A stretch of DNA of 64,000 nucleotides, from contig CAJULV010000009.1 of NCBI GenBank assembly GCA_910587555.1, positions 20,754 through 84,753 of the forward strand. Reading direction: 5' to 3'. The notes under the pieces are model-generated. The model did no database searches. It was not told the DNA's origin and saw only the letters and a list, made by a program, of their open reading frames with translations. Shown piece after piece: positions 44,497 through 54,052 of this stretch. The number at the start of each line of letters is the position of its first letter. Within the stretch, counting starts at the first letter, position 1. Source of the DNA: an uncultured Acetatifactor sp. Lineage in GTDB: Bacteria > Bacillota > Clostridia > Lachnospirales > Lachnospiraceae. The position numbers were made by a program, and so were the translations under genes.

Positions 44497-45087
44497 ATGA
44501 AAGTATTAATGATCAACGGAAGTCCCCGTGTGGGCGGCAACACTTCTATCGCCCTTGGGGAAATGGCAAAAATCTTTGCAGAAGAACAGATTGAAACGGA
44601 AACCATCCAGATAGGCGGCAGGGATATCCGGGGCTGTATCGCCTGCGGCAGGTGCGGCCAGCTGGGAAAATGCGTCTTCGACGATATGGTAAATGAAATC
44701 GCCCCGAAATTTCAGGAATGCGACGGACTCGTGGTGGGCAGTCCCGTATACTACGCTTCCGCCAATGCCACTTTGACAGCCTTTCTTACACGGCTTTTCT
44801 ACAGCACCCATTTCGATAAGACCATGAAGGTCGGGACCTGTGTTGTCGCCGCAAGGAGAGGCGGGCTGTCCTCCGCCTTTGACGGGCTGAACAAATTCTT
44901 CACCATAAGCGGCATGCCTGTGGCTTCCAGCCGATACTGGAACAGCATCCATGGCAGAGAACCCGGACAGGCTGCACAGGATGCGGAAGGGCTTCTGACC
45001 ATGCGTACCCTGGCAAGGAATATGTCCTTTCTCATGAAGAGCATCGCCCTGGGAAAGGAAACCTACGGGCTGCCCGTGAAGGAATAA
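44497..45087 (+). CDS. Flavodoxin-like NAD(P)H-dependent FMN reductase
   Basis: A 196-residue flavoprotein. The FMN phosphate loop is MINGSPRVGGNTS, a Cys-rich stretch CIACGRCGQLGKC follows (about residues 48-60, often a redox or iron-sulfur-linked site in the iron-sulfur flavoprotein group), then VVGSPVYYASANATL and ARRGGLSSAFDGLN. It probably reduces quinones, nitro compounds or metals with NAD(P)H. AGAGGAGG lies about seven bases before the start. It appears to be transcribed on its own. Confidence 0.88.
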   Translation: MKVLMINGSPRVGGNTSIALGEMAKIFAEEQIETETIQIGGRDIRGCIACGRCGQLGKCVFDDMVNEIAPKFQECDGLVVGSPVYYASANATLTAFLTRLFYSTHFDKTMKVGTCVVAARRGGLSSAFDGLNKFFTISGMPVASSRYWNSIHGREPGQAAQDAEGLLTMRTLARNMSFLMKSIALGKETYGLPVKE

Positions 45088-45279
45088 CGGTACCGGCATC
45101 CAAATATAACATTATACCAACACTTCATACCTTCCATATCATAAATTCCGGCATTTTTCCGATATATATAATAACCGTATCTTTCCGGCACAGGTTCTGC
45201 CGAAACCTGGCCGGCTGTCTCCAGAGAACTGCTTCAGCTGCAGTACCTGCGTAAAATCTCGGTAAAGGAGGACAATGCC

Positions 45280-45984
45280 ATGGACAGCAACATGATAAAT
45301 GCCGGCTATGCCCGCGGGACCGGTTATGACAATTCGCCGAACCCTTCCGTGAATTCCAGTGAAAAAACAGAAAGCAGCTTTGCGGACTTGATATCGGAAA
45401 AGTACCTGTTCTCCACAAAGGACATGACGCTGTCGGAATACAAATTATATTTTCACGAAAAAATGAATTCCCTGTATACGCATCCCTCCCAGAAACACCT
45501 CTACTGGTTCGTGGATATCACGGATGCCGCATACAGGCGAATGCAGAATGACCCTGCCTACGAACAGCGGGTCCTGAACTTCCTGGCCCAGGCGAAATCC
45601 ACCAATTACGGAAGGCATGCCCCCCGATTCGCCTTGATCCACATTGATGATACCTGGGAAAAATGCTATGAGTTCACCTATGGCACACAGGATGACGAAC
45701 GCGCAAGACGCGCCGCCCGAAAACGGCGCCTGGAGGCGGAGCGCGCCAAAAAGGCAAGACGAAAAAAGCTCCTGAAAGAATATCTGAAGAAGAAAGCACA
45801 GGCCAAGCGGCTCCAGGATAAACTCCTGAATCAGCGGATTTCAAATCAGAGGCTGGAACACGCCCGTCTCCTGAAGTCCTGGAACGAAGACCGCCGGCGG
45901 ATACAGGCCTCCCATGCCTACGAGGCAAACCTCTTCATGCTGAACCGGCGGGCACTGCAGCTGGAATCCGAACCGCCCCAATAA
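45280..45984 (+). CDS. Unknown protein, DUF6033-like, with basic coiled-coil tail
   Basis: A 234-residue protein without signal peptide or membrane helix. The N-terminal 35 residues look disordered. The middle (about 45-145) has DMTLSEYKLYFHEKMNSLYT, WFVDITDAAYRRMQNDPAYE and RFALIHIDDTWEKCYEF, which resembles the DUF6033 proteins of Lachnospiraceae. From about residue 147 on it is a highly basic coiled coil (ARRAARKRRLEAERAKKARR and on). The role is unknown. AAAGGAGG lies eight bases before the start. The neighbours do not help with function. Confidence 0.7.
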   Translation: MDSNMINAGYARGTGYDNSPNPSVNSSEKTESSFADLISEKYLFSTKDMTLSEYKLYFHEKMNSLYTHPSQKHLYWFVDITDAAYRRMQNDPAYEQRVLNFLAQAKSTNYGRHAPRFALIHIDDTWEKCYEFTYGTQDDERARRAARKRRLEAERAKKARRKKLLKEYLKKKAQAKRLQDKLLNQRISNQRLEHARLLKSWNEDRRRIQASHAYEANLFMLNRRALQLESEPPQ

Positions 45985-46080
45985 ACCGGCGCAGCATCGC
46001 CATTACCCCGAAGATACCGTATCCGCTTCCGTCTTTTATTTCCGTGAATGCATGTGCTTCCTATCGTTTTCTGCCCGCTC

Positions 46081-46154
46081 GACAGATATGCCTGCCTAAT
46101 GACAGCTCGCCCACAAGTATATCTGACCACGGAGCCTGTCCACGCATATCTGTC
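46081..46154. repeat. Inverted repeat in an intergenic region
   Basis: Arms GACAGATATGC (46081-46091) and GCATATCTGTC (46144-46154) are perfect complements; a further related half, GTATATCTGAC, lies between them. Together with the following GTCCACG repeats this looks like another short palindromic element. Confidence 0.6.
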
Positions 46155-46232
46155 TACGGGCCACGGCGTCTGTCCACGCCGCGTTGTCAGGGTCGACGCC
46201 TTTGCCCGGGAATCCCCGCAAAGGGCCGGATT

Positions 46233-47336
46233 TCATCCCTTCCCAAGGCTCCACAGATTCCTGATCTGATACTGCAGTTCCTCATAACTCCAGGTTTTTC
46301 CGCTGGTACTCCTGCGGTTGGGGTCGTTTACCAGGAAGCCGTCTTCGTCATAGCCTCTGATAAGAATGAAATGTCCTGTGGTGGTAAAATCTCCGGGACG
46401 CATACTGCATACAATCAGATTACCGCTATCAAGCGTGTTTTTCATCATTTTTTCATCCAGCGGAAGTTCTGTGCCCTCCAGTCCCAGCCTGGCCGCCCCT
46501 TCCGTCCAAAGGCTCCAGCTGGTTCCCTGTTCCGTATAAAAACCGTTGTCATATGCAAAATCCGCCATATTCCTGGGCGTCATGTCCGTATCTTCCGTAA
46601 AATACAGATACGCCATCTCCATACACAGAGGACCGCACCCGGCAAGGCCTATCATTTCCCTGCCGTACGAATCATATCCCCATCGCCTGTCCCACTGCAT
46701 CAATAGCGGTACTTCCCCGCTGACGAAATCTTCCGTCAGGTCAATGGGCCTGCCCATATATTCCTCTCTGTCCGGGTAACTCCGTACATACTCCAGCGTC
46801 TCTTCATTTTTTTTCAGAAGTTCATTCAGTATTTCTGCCGCTTCCCCAAAATCCGAAGTCCCGGTTTCCACAGACTGCAATACATCGTATCCCGCCGCAC
46901 CCGCACTCCCCTGCGCCTGCGGTGTATTCAGGCTTCCGGAAAACGCACGCAGTCCCTCATTAACCGTAACTGCCATCCACATACACAGGGCAAGCCCAAC
47001 CACCCCCAGAAATAAATGCTTTCCCCTCTGCCGCCTGCGCCTTCCGGCCTTCTCCCCGGCGCGAATCCGCCCTCCCTGCTCCCGGCTGCCTCTGCAGTAC
47101 CGTGCATCGATCCCCGTCTCCCGTTCTCTCTGTCCACGGCTTCCGCCATTACGGGCTTCGATCTGCCTCCGGTCCCTTCCTACGCTCCGGCCTTCGATCT
47201 GCCTCCGATCCCTTCCTCCGGTCCGGCCTTCGATCTGCCTCCGGTCCCTTCCCTGATACCGGTCTTCAAACCACATCTGTGTATTTTGCTGTCCCCGGCT
47301 GCTTGTCCGCGCCCGACTGACCTGATTTCCAACCAT
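46233..47336 (-). CDS. Membrane-anchored C39-like cysteine protease
   Basis: A 367-residue type II membrane protein. The cytoplasmic N-terminus (1-105) is Arg-rich and holds three 12-residue units, GRDRRQIEGRTG (29-40), GRDRRQIEGRSV (41-52) and GRDRRQIEARNG (53-64). A membrane helix spans about 108-126. Outside, a papain-like C39_2 domain (about 205-365) shows PLLMQWDRRWGY, the catalytic Cys234 in LAGCGPLCMEMAY, His322 in TTGHFILIRGYD and Asn/Asp in FLVNDPNRR. Such domains cut peptides at double-Gly-like sites or in the cell wall; target unknown. GGAGGGCAGGAG precedes the start. Confidence 0.82.
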   Translation of the reverse strand: MVGNQVSRARTSSRGQQNTQMWFEDRYQGRDRRQIEGRTGGRDRRQIEGRSVGRDRRQIEARNGGSRGQRERETGIDARYCRGSREQGGRIRAGEKAGRRRRQRGKHLFLGVVGLALCMWMAVTVNEGLRAFSGSLNTPQAQGSAGAAGYDVLQSVETGTSDFGEAAEILNELLKKNEETLEYVRSYPDREEYMGRPIDLTEDFVSGEVPLLMQWDRRWGYDSYGREMIGLAGCGPLCMEMAYLYFTEDTDMTPRNMADFAYDNGFYTEQGTSWSLWTEGAARLGLEGTELPLDEKMMKNTLDSGNLIVCSMRPGDFTTTGHFILIRGYDEDGFLVNDPNRRSTSGKTWSYEELQYQIRNLWSLGKG

Positions 47337-47448
47337 CTCCTGCCCTCCTGTCTTTTTCTTTATTATAAAGGCAGCAGGAGTCCCGGATTTTATGATTCTA
47401 TTGAAAAAATCCTAAGATTTAGTAAATTTATCAGAAATGACGGAATCC

Positions 47449-47649
47449 TTATACCCCAGGATCTCCGTGTATCCCTGTCAACCGTTCCACATCCATCTTC
47501 CCACTGTCGCGAAACAGCAGATATCCGGTTCCGTTATAATACTCATACCCGGAAATTTCCCGTTGTCTCTCCCTTTTTCCGTCCTCTTCCGGCACATTTA
47601 TTTTCGCACCGATGGGATATTGCTGCACCATCTCCAAAAAAGATATCAT
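47449..47649 (-). CDS. Small unknown protein
   Basis: A 66-residue frame with mixed charged and aromatic residues (VQQYPIGAKINVPEEDGK, EISGYEYYNGTGYLLFRDSG) that looks like a compact beta-rich protein. The ribosome site is poor (GAGG 13 bases before the first ATG), and the family was not recognised. It lies just upstream of the C39-like protease gene on the same strand, 112 bases apart. Confidence 0.4.
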   Translation of the reverse strand: MISFLEMVQQYPIGAKINVPEEDGKRERQREISGYEYYNGTGYLLFRDSGKMDVERLTGIHGDPGV

Positions 47650-47835
47650 TTTTCCGGCCTGTCCTCACATAATTTTTCTATTCTACAGAATTTCCGATTT
47701 CGGAATTTTTATACAGTTTCCCATGGGCAGGCCGCTTTCCCCCGCCCAAAGCGCCGGAAGGTCAGGGGAGCCGCCTGGTCCGTCACGGAAATACAAAAAC
47801 CACAAAAGAAACAGGACAACTTGTCACGGATTATT

Positions 47836-47864
47836 TTGACTTTACGCGCCAAAAATGCTATAGT
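47836..47864 (+). promoter_or_regulatory. Promoter of the hybrid kinase gene
   Basis: TTGACT and TATAGT with a 17-bp spacer and TGC before the -10 box, about 42 bases before the start codon. A TATAAT at 47871 is an alternative -10. Confidence 0.7.
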
Positions 47865-47906
47865 ATATGGTATAATGTTTATTGCATTTCGAAGGTGAAC
47901 GTAGTT

Positions 47907-50534
47907 ATGGCAAAAAGACAAAGGCAAAATAAATCCGGCCGCGGAAGTACATTGATTGTCTCCATCATTCTGACTTTTATTATATTGGGAACCGTGGTCT
48001 ATACTCTTGCAGGACAGATTTCATCCAAAATGTCCCAATCCGCAATCGACAATTTAAGCGAAAGCCTGGGTCTGCTCCGTGGAACCATCCAGGCAATTCT
48101 TCAGACGGAAGCGGAATTCCAGAAGCTCATTGCCCAGGAACTTTCCCTGCTGGAGGACCCGGAAGCTTTTGTGCGCTCTTACAACCCCAATAAGACAATG
48201 GGCAAGGTGTCCATTATCCCTGCGGGAAAGAGTACGGGCATATGCAATACGGGGGAGGTCTTTACCACAGACCACCTGGATTTTTCCTCCAACAAGGAAG
48301 TGGACGGCCTGCCCCTGTCCGGATCGTATTTAAATGACATGGGTACCTGGGCCTATACAATTTCCTGCCCCGTGGTAAAGGACGGAACGCAGACCGCCAC
48401 CCTCTATATAGAATATATATACGATTCCCTGGACGAAGCGCTGCCGCCCAAATTCTACAACAATAATGCCACCCTGTACATGATGGACGCCAGAAGTGAA
48501 CGCTTTGTGCTGAAGCCAAAAGGAATCGGGGAGCGAACCGCCGGACATATCAACCTGCAGGATTTTTATAATGCAAACAGAATACTGGAACCGGAGGTTC
48601 AGTCCATGGTATCCGAAAGCATCCGAAACGGAGATCATGTGATGTTCTACCACAATGTACGTGACAGGGAATCCCTGATCTACATGTGGGCAGTAAACGA
48701 CGGCGCTCTCTATCTCATCGGGTATGTCCCCATCGATTCCATCCAGCAGGAGGGCAAAGCCGTAAACCAGAACATTATTATCGTGGTAGTGGTGATGCTG
48801 GTTGCATTTCTGATATGCTGCATCCTGTATTTTCTGAACGAACGTCAGAAAAGCCATATCCTGAAAGAGCAGGCTCAGGAGCGGGAGCTTCACAACCAAC
48901 AACTGACGGAAGCGCTCCAGGCCGCGCAGATTGCCAGCAGTTCCAAGACCATGTTCCTCTCCAATATGTCCCATGACATCCGTACCCCCATGAATGCCAT
49001 ACTGGGCTTTACCACTCTGTTGGCCAAGGAGGCGGACAATCCGGTCAAGGTACGGGAATACACAAAGAAAATCACCGCTTCCGGTCAGCATCTTCTGGGG
49101 TTGATTAACGACGTGCTGGATGTGTCCAAGATCGAGAGCGGAAAAGCCGTACTGACTATGGGAGAGTTTACTCTGGACAACATGATTTCTTCCATAGACG
49201 CCATTATCCGTCCCATGGCAAAGGTAAAACAGCAGAAATTCGATGTCACCGCCAAGGACATCAAACACGAACGCCTCATCGGCGACGAGACCAGAATGAA
49301 CCAAATATTGATCAATCTTCTCTCTAATTCCGTCAAGTATACGCCGGAAGGAGGACATATACAGCTGCGCATCATCGGCTTGGAACAGCGTTCCAACCAG
49401 TTTGAGCATCTGAAGATTGAAGTGGAGGATAACGGCTACGGAATGACCCAGGAATACCTGGAAGTCATTTTTGACGCTTTCACCAGAGCCGAGAACAGTA
49501 CCACGAATAAGGTCCAGGGAACCGGGCTGGGCATGGCCATCACCAAAAATATCGTGGAGCTTATGGGCGGCACCATACATGTGACCAGCGAGGTAGACAA
49601 GGGCACACTCTTCACCGTTGAACTGGAGCTTCGCATTCCGGACCAAACATCTGACGGACAGTTCTGGGAGGAACACGGTATTCGGCGGATACTGGCGGTG
49701 GATGACGAACCCTATATTCTGGACAACATTCGGATCCTGATGAAGGATACCGGTGTCGTCACGGATGTTTCCGCAGACGGCGTGGACGCCCTGCTTCAAA
49801 TTCGGCAGGCCCTGGAAAAAGGCGATACCTACGACCTGATTCTGATGGACTGGAATATGCCGGGGATGAACGGAGTAGAAACGGCCCGGGAGATTCGGGA
49901 ACTGGCGGGAGCCGGCATTTCCATCCTGTTTCTTACCGCCTGTGACTGGGAATACATCAAAGAAGAAGCAGAAAGCATCGGCGTTGACGGTTTCCTGGCA
50001 AAGCCCTTCTTCGTATCCGCCCTGAAAGAAAAGCTTACGGAACTCGGTTCCGGTGAAGCTGCAGCGATAATGCCTGCGGATGCAGCCGCTGACAACTGCC
50101 TGAAAGGACGTCATTTCCTGGTGGCTGAAGATAATGAGATCAATTCCGAAATCCTGACGGAGCTTTTGCGCGGAGAAGGCGTCTCCTGTGTGGTGGCCGA
50201 GACCGGACGGCTGGCCGTGGATGCCTTTATTACCGCGGATCCGGGTACCTATGACGCCATTCTGATGGATGTACAGATGCCGGTTATGAACGGCTACGAT
50301 GCCACCAGGGAAATCCGTTCTCTGGACCGGGCGGATGCCGCTTCCATTCCCATCATCGCCATGACCGCCAATGCTTTCGCGGAGGATGTGAAAAACGCTC
50401 TGGATGCAGGGATGAATGACCATATCGCGAAACCTATTGACATCGAGATTATCAGAAGGGTACTGGGCAAATATCTGCCTTCATCCGGCCTGGACCCGAC
50501 AGCGCACAATACATCTGCACCGCAGGATACCTGA
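47907..50534 (+). CDS. Hybrid sensor histidine kinase with two receiver domains
   Basis: An 875-residue membrane kinase. The first helix is at about 14-36, an outside sensor region at about 37-285 (Cache-like length), the second helix at about 288-311, then a short coiled coil and the HisKA domain with phosphoacceptor His356 in MSHDIRTPMNAILG. The HATPase domain follows (LINLLSNSVKYTPEGG, GTGLGMAITK). The first receiver (about 595-715) has Asp648 in LMDWNMPGMNG and the second (about 735-860) Asp788 in LMDVQMPVMNG. There is no output domain, so it must signal through another protein. The ATG at 47907 has GAAGGTG upstream. Followed by a binding lipoprotein that may supply its ligand. Confidence 0.93.
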   Translation: MAKRQRQNKSGRGSTLIVSIILTFIILGTVVYTLAGQISSKMSQSAIDNLSESLGLLRGTIQAILQTEAEFQKLIAQELSLLEDPEAFVRSYNPNKTMGKVSIIPAGKSTGICNTGEVFTTDHLDFSSNKEVDGLPLSGSYLNDMGTWAYTISCPVVKDGTQTATLYIEYIYDSLDEALPPKFYNNNATLYMMDARSERFVLKPKGIGERTAGHINLQDFYNANRILEPEVQSMVSESIRNGDHVMFYHNVRDRESLIYMWAVNDGALYLIGYVPIDSIQQEGKAVNQNIIIVVVVMLVAFLICCILYFLNERQKSHILKEQAQERELHNQQLTEALQAAQIASSSKTMFLSNMSHDIRTPMNAILGFTTLLAKEADNPVKVREYTKKITASGQHLLGLINDVLDVSKIESGKAVLTMGEFTLDNMISSIDAIIRPMAKVKQQKFDVTAKDIKHERLIGDETRMNQILINLLSNSVKYTPEGGHIQLRIIGLEQRSNQFEHLKIEVEDNGYGMTQEYLEVIFDAFTRAENSTTNKVQGTGLGMAITKNIVELMGGTIHVTSEVDKGTLFTVELELRIPDQTSDGQFWEEHGIRRILAVDDEPYILDNIRILMKDTGVVTDVSADGVDALLQIRQALEKGDTYDLILMDWNMPGMNGVETAREIRELAGAGISILFLTACDWEYIKEEAESIGVDGFLAKPFFVSALKEKLTELGSGEAAAIMPADAAADNCLKGRHFLVAEDNEINSEILTELLRGEGVSCVVAETGRLAVDAFITADPGTYDAILMDVQMPVMNGYDATREIRSLDRADAASIPIIAMTANAFAEDVKNALDAGMNDHIAKPIDIEIIRRVLGKYLPSSGLDPTAHNTSAPQDT

Positions 50535-50658
50535 ACACCAAAAGCAGAAATGTATACCATATAACAAGTGGGCATTTCTTCCATACAGAGCAGTATCCGC
50601 CTGAAAAGCATAAGTCAGGTGCTCACGGTTTTAGAAAGCAGTCAGAAAGGAAACAGAC

Positions 50659-51966
50659 ATGAAGAAGAAAAACAGAAAGCTGGCAGTGATTTTATTGACA
50701 GGCACATTGCTGATGGGGGTGTCTGCCTGTGGAAAAGAGCCGCGTGTGGACAAAAACCTGATTTCCAACTCAGACGATGCCAAAAGGATAGTCAATATGT
50801 TCACGCCTATGGAGAAATCCAATCCCAACGCGGAAAACTCCGCCAGGACAGCGCAGGAGCTGACCGTTATTGCTGCCGAAAAGGCTCTGGGGGTACAGGT
50901 GGAATACAGGACCTACACTGCGGAGAACCATCAGGAGAAAACCTATGATGAAGTACTGGTGGACAGGGCACGCAATAATATGGACGATATCTATCTGCTC
51001 AATCCGGATACACTGATGCTGCTGGGTTCCGAAGGCCATCTGGCAGACCTCTCAGGCCTTGAAAATGCCAAGAACCTGCGCGAAGTGGTGTTGGTTGCCA
51101 ATACAATAGACGGAAAGCTGGTAGGCATTCCTCAGGAGGTCGCAGCCTACGGCCTGTTTGTAAACAAGGATATGTTTGATCGTTATCACCTGGAACTGCC
51201 CAATACGCCGGAAGAATTTCTGGAGTGCTGCCGGGTATTCAAGGAGAACGGTATTGAGACGCCTGTGGGCGCCAATCGCTGGTGGCTGGAAACCTTTGTG
51301 CTGGCCCAAGGTTTTGCGGATCTGTACAACGGCGGCAATACAGAAGCGGAAATCGACGCCATCAACAGCGGAGAAGCGAAAATAAGCGACTATATGCGTC
51401 CTGGTTTCGAGTTTCTGAAGGAAATGATCGACAAGGGCTATATCGATGCCGAAAAAGCCTATGTTTCCGAAGCCATCGATGCCGAAGGACCGGATTTTCT
51501 GGCCGGCAAGACGCCCATCGTCATGGCTTACTGGGGCGCTGCCATTACGGAGACGGCTTACGGAAATCCGGATTTCAATATGCAGGTAATCGGTTTTCCC
51601 AGCAGCCGGGGACAGATGCCGGTGGTTCCCCTCACCGGTTACGGAATCAGCGCAAACGCGGAAAATATGGAGGACGCAGTGGCAACCCTGAATTTCATTA
51701 TCTCGGATGAGATGCTGCAGCTGTATACCGACAATAACCAAGTGATCTCCCCCTCCAAAAACGTGAATGTAGATTGTATCGATGCCTTAAAGCCTTTGAA
51801 CGACATCATCAACGAAGGCGTCTATGTCCTGGGTTCCAATGCCAATATGAAGGTAGAGCAGTGGGGCAACACCTGCCTGATTGTACGAAAACTATTAAAC
51901 GGCGCTTCCGTAGAGGAATGCATGGCGGAATTTGACAGGCTTCAGGAAGAATCCCTGAAACCGTAA
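50659..51966 (+). CDS. Extracellular solute-binding lipoprotein, no permease nearby
   Basis: A 435-residue lipoprotein: basic start, hydrophobic stretch and lipobox VSAC (Cys24), then a family 1-type sugar-binding fold. Seen: LYNGGNTEAEIDAINSGEAK, DFLAGKTPIVMAYWGAAITE and the late PLTGYGISANAENMEDAVAT. It lies 124 bases after the hybrid kinase on the same strand, with AAAGGA before the start, and is followed by a terminator. No transport genes are near. It may act as a ligand-loaded partner of the kinase rather than in transport; this is inference from gene order. Confidence 0.85.
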   Translation: MKKKNRKLAVILLTGTLLMGVSACGKEPRVDKNLISNSDDAKRIVNMFTPMEKSNPNAENSARTAQELTVIAAEKALGVQVEYRTYTAENHQEKTYDEVLVDRARNNMDDIYLLNPDTLMLLGSEGHLADLSGLENAKNLREVVLVANTIDGKLVGIPQEVAAYGLFVNKDMFDRYHLELPNTPEEFLECCRVFKENGIETPVGANRWWLETFVLAQGFADLYNGGNTEAEIDAINSGEAKISDYMRPGFEFLKEMIDKGYIDAEKAYVSEAIDAEGPDFLAGKTPIVMAYWGAAITETAYGNPDFNMQVIGFPSSRGQMPVVPLTGYGISANAENMEDAVATLNFIISDEMLQLYTDNNQVISPSKNVNVDCIDALKPLNDIINEGVYVLGSNANMKVEQWGNTCLIVRKLLNGASVEECMAEFDRLQEESLKP

Positions 51967-52058
51967 TCTCCTTTCTCGCGCAGCCCCATACTTCAGGATG
52001 CCTTTCCTGTAAGCATGATGCCATGTTCTCCTCCGCCAAATATAAGCATAAGCTGCTG

Positions 52059-52103
52059 AAAAGCCAATGCACACATTTCTGTGAACATTGGCTTTTCTTT
52101 TTA
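52059..52103. terminator. Bidirectional terminator
   Basis: Perfect 11-bp stem AAAAGCCAATG / CATTGGCTTTT followed by CTTTTT on the plus strand and preceded by an A-poor but usable run for the minus strand. It lies between the convergent binding-protein gene and mecA. Confidence 0.85.
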
Positions 52104-52122
52104 CAATCTCTGAAATTCTGTA

Positions 52123-52836
52123 TTATCCTTTATCTTCTTTACCTCTCAGCTTCCTGACTGCTTTCTCGGCAATCAGGCACTGCCCATGTTCCTTCAGCCG
52201 CAGCACCTGGGACTCATCCGCCGCATAAAGGCTTCCAAATTCCATGGCCTGGACACATGCCCTGCTGTAGCGCTCATAGGAGGCACGGCCCATCAGCAGA
52301 TACAGATAGTAAAGTCCGTCCATTTCATACAGGCTGCTGTCCACCATCAGGTTCGAGGGAAGCATGGCGGCAAATTCCATAATCCTGCCGATTCCCGAGA
52401 ACGCAAATACCGCAAAGCTGGGCTGGCTGACCTGCTCCTGTCCGTCTCCGGCTTCTTCTCCTGCAGCCTGCCGATTCTCCTTACCTTCATCGGTAGCCGC
52501 ATTATTTCCGCCGATTTTCTCCCGTGTCCGCTGCAGAATACGCTTCATTTCCTTGAGACACTCAATAAACTGATCCGTATCCCGAGTTTCCGCGTCCCTG
52601 TCGGAAAAAGTAAGTATCAACCCCTGATCCGGCAGCAGCATAATCTGCAAATCAAAGGCAAACTTGGGAGGCTTATACCCCACCTCTTCCTCCGCCTGCT
52701 CAATGATATCCTGCACGACTTCCCTTGCTTTGTCGCTGCGCATAATAAAATCCTTATAGTCAATCTCATACTCTTCCATCTCCTCATTGGACAGGAAGCA
52801 TTTTACCGTTTTTTCATCTACTCGTTCTATTCTCAT
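52123..52836 (-). CDS. mecA: Adaptor protein MecA
   Basis: A 237-residue MecA-type adaptor, which delivers proteins to the ClpC-ClpP protease. The N-terminal target-binding part (MRIERVDEKTVKCFLSNEEM then EYEIDYKDFIMRSDKAREVV) and the C-terminal ClpC-binding domain (YYLYLLMGRASYERYSRACV) are recognisable, with a charged linker (about 115-140). In Bacillus it controls competence and sporulation. The start at 52836 has GAGG upstream; the longer frame lacks such a site. Confidence 0.88.
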   Translation of the reverse strand: MRIERVDEKTVKCFLSNEEMEEYEIDYKDFIMRSDKAREVVQDIIEQAEEEVGYKPPKFAFDLQIMLLPDQGLILTFSDRDAETRDTDQFIECLKEMKRILQRTREKIGGNNAATDEGKENRQAAGEEAGDGQEQVSQPSFAVFAFSGIGRIMEFAAMLPSNLMVDSSLYEMDGLYYLYLLMGRASYERYSRACVQAMEFGSLYAADESQVLRLKEHGQCLIAEKAVRKLRGKEDKG

Positions 52837-52944
52837 ATCATTATCCTCATAATAAGGAAATGTCTGCAAACGACAGTTCCTAAGGAACATACAATTCCTG
52901 ATGCCAGGCGATCGGCATAAAGAAACACTTCAGCTGACATACTT

Positions 52945-52973
52945 ATGATACCATGATATTCCGAATTTTTCAA
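52945..52973 (-). promoter_or_regulatory. Promoter of mecA
   Basis: TTGAAA and TATCAT, 17 bp apart, about 110 bases before the mecA start. Confidence 0.65.
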
Positions 52974-53031
52974 TTATATAAGTTTTCCATTCTGAATATT
53001 TTTTATACATTTCTTTGTTCAAATTTTACAC

Positions 53032-54042
53032 TTAGGATCTCTTTTTTCCCTTCAGCACCACAACGGCCATTACCACCACCCCTACAAAGATCACAATGGC
53101 AATCACTACCACACTTATGATGATCCAGTCTGCCTTTTCCTTCGATGCCATCTCCCCTGCATCCTCGTTTCCCGGCTCTTCTCCGGACCCCGCGGCGGAA
53201 ATAATGGAATCTTCATCCGACGCTTCCGGCTCGTCCAGACTCTCCTCCGGCTCCGTCACAGGTTCGGACGCATCCGGTTCCGGGGACGGACTGGCAGATG
53301 TCTGCGGCGTGGCGCTTGGCTTTGGTGTCGCTTTGCCGGTTCCCCTGCCGGGTACTTTGGCAGATGTCTGCGGCTTTTTACTGCTTCCGCTACTCTGGGA
53401 GTTGTCATCCGTATCCTCCCAGCCGGGATTCCAGTCTGCATTGGGATCATCATCTGTATCTGTATCATCCGGTGCCGGTGTTTCCTCCGCTGCAGGAGGT
53501 GTCTGTTCCGGCTGTGGTGTCACCCCAGGCTGCGGCGTCTGTTCCGGCGGCGGATTCTGTCCCGACGGCCCAATCAGTACGGCTCCCGGAACCTCCACCG
53601 ATTCCATCGGTTTCAGCTCCTCCCCATAGACATACTGAAGAGAATTTTCCACCACACTGACGGTTCCGTCTACTGCATTTCCGCTGTTATCCCGCAGGAT
53701 TATCTTACCGATGGTGAGAGCCTCCGTGTTCTCCGCAAAGAGCGCATCCACCCCCGCCATATAAATATTCAGTTGTTTCGCATTTTCGTCATAGCGGAAT
53801 TCCGCAATTCTGGCGTTATTCTGCCCAAATTCAAATTCTACCTGCGCCGCTTCCGCAGAATCCACCGTCAGGCTGAACTGAAGAGACGAAATCTCCTCCT
53901 TCGCGGCGTGCTGGGAACGGAGCGTTACCGTCCCCGTCCCATCCAGCTCAAATCCGTCGCTGCCTTCTGCCTGCACCTGTATGGAAGGCAGAAATGCGAA
54001 TATAAATACTGCTAAAAATACGGCCAAACTATATTTTCTCAT
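53032..54042 (-). CDS. Membrane-anchored surface protein with cohesin-like domain
   Basis: A 336-residue protein. A signal peptide (1-25, cut after VQA) is followed by a beta-rich domain (about 28-150) with ISSLQFSLTVDSAEAAQVEF, LNIYMAGVDALF and ALTIGKIILRD, a pattern like the cohesin fold. A long disordered Pro/Thr/Glu/Asp/Ser linker (about 155-305) carries it away from the membrane, and a C-terminal helix (306-330) ends in KGKKRS, so the protein is held in the membrane facing out. It starts ten bases after the M60 protease gene, which contains a dockerin, so the two are probably co-translated partners. The cohesin assignment is by pattern and needs a structure-level check. Confidence 0.68.
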   Translation of the reverse strand: MRKYSLAVFLAVFIFAFLPSIQVQAEGSDGFELDGTGTVTLRSQHAAKEEISSLQFSLTVDSAEAAQVEFEFGQNNARIAEFRYDENAKQLNIYMAGVDALFAENTEALTIGKIILRDNSGNAVDGTVSVVENSLQYVYGEELKPMESVEVPGAVLIGPSGQNPPPEQTPQPGVTPQPEQTPPAAEETPAPDDTDTDDDPNADWNPGWEDTDDNSQSSGSSKKPQTSAKVPGRGTGKATPKPSATPQTSASPSPEPDASEPVTEPEESLDEPEASDEDSIISAAGSGEEPGNEDAGEMASKEKADWIIISVVVIAIVIFVGVVVMAVVVLKGKKRS

Positions 54043-54052
54043 ATTTTATCCT

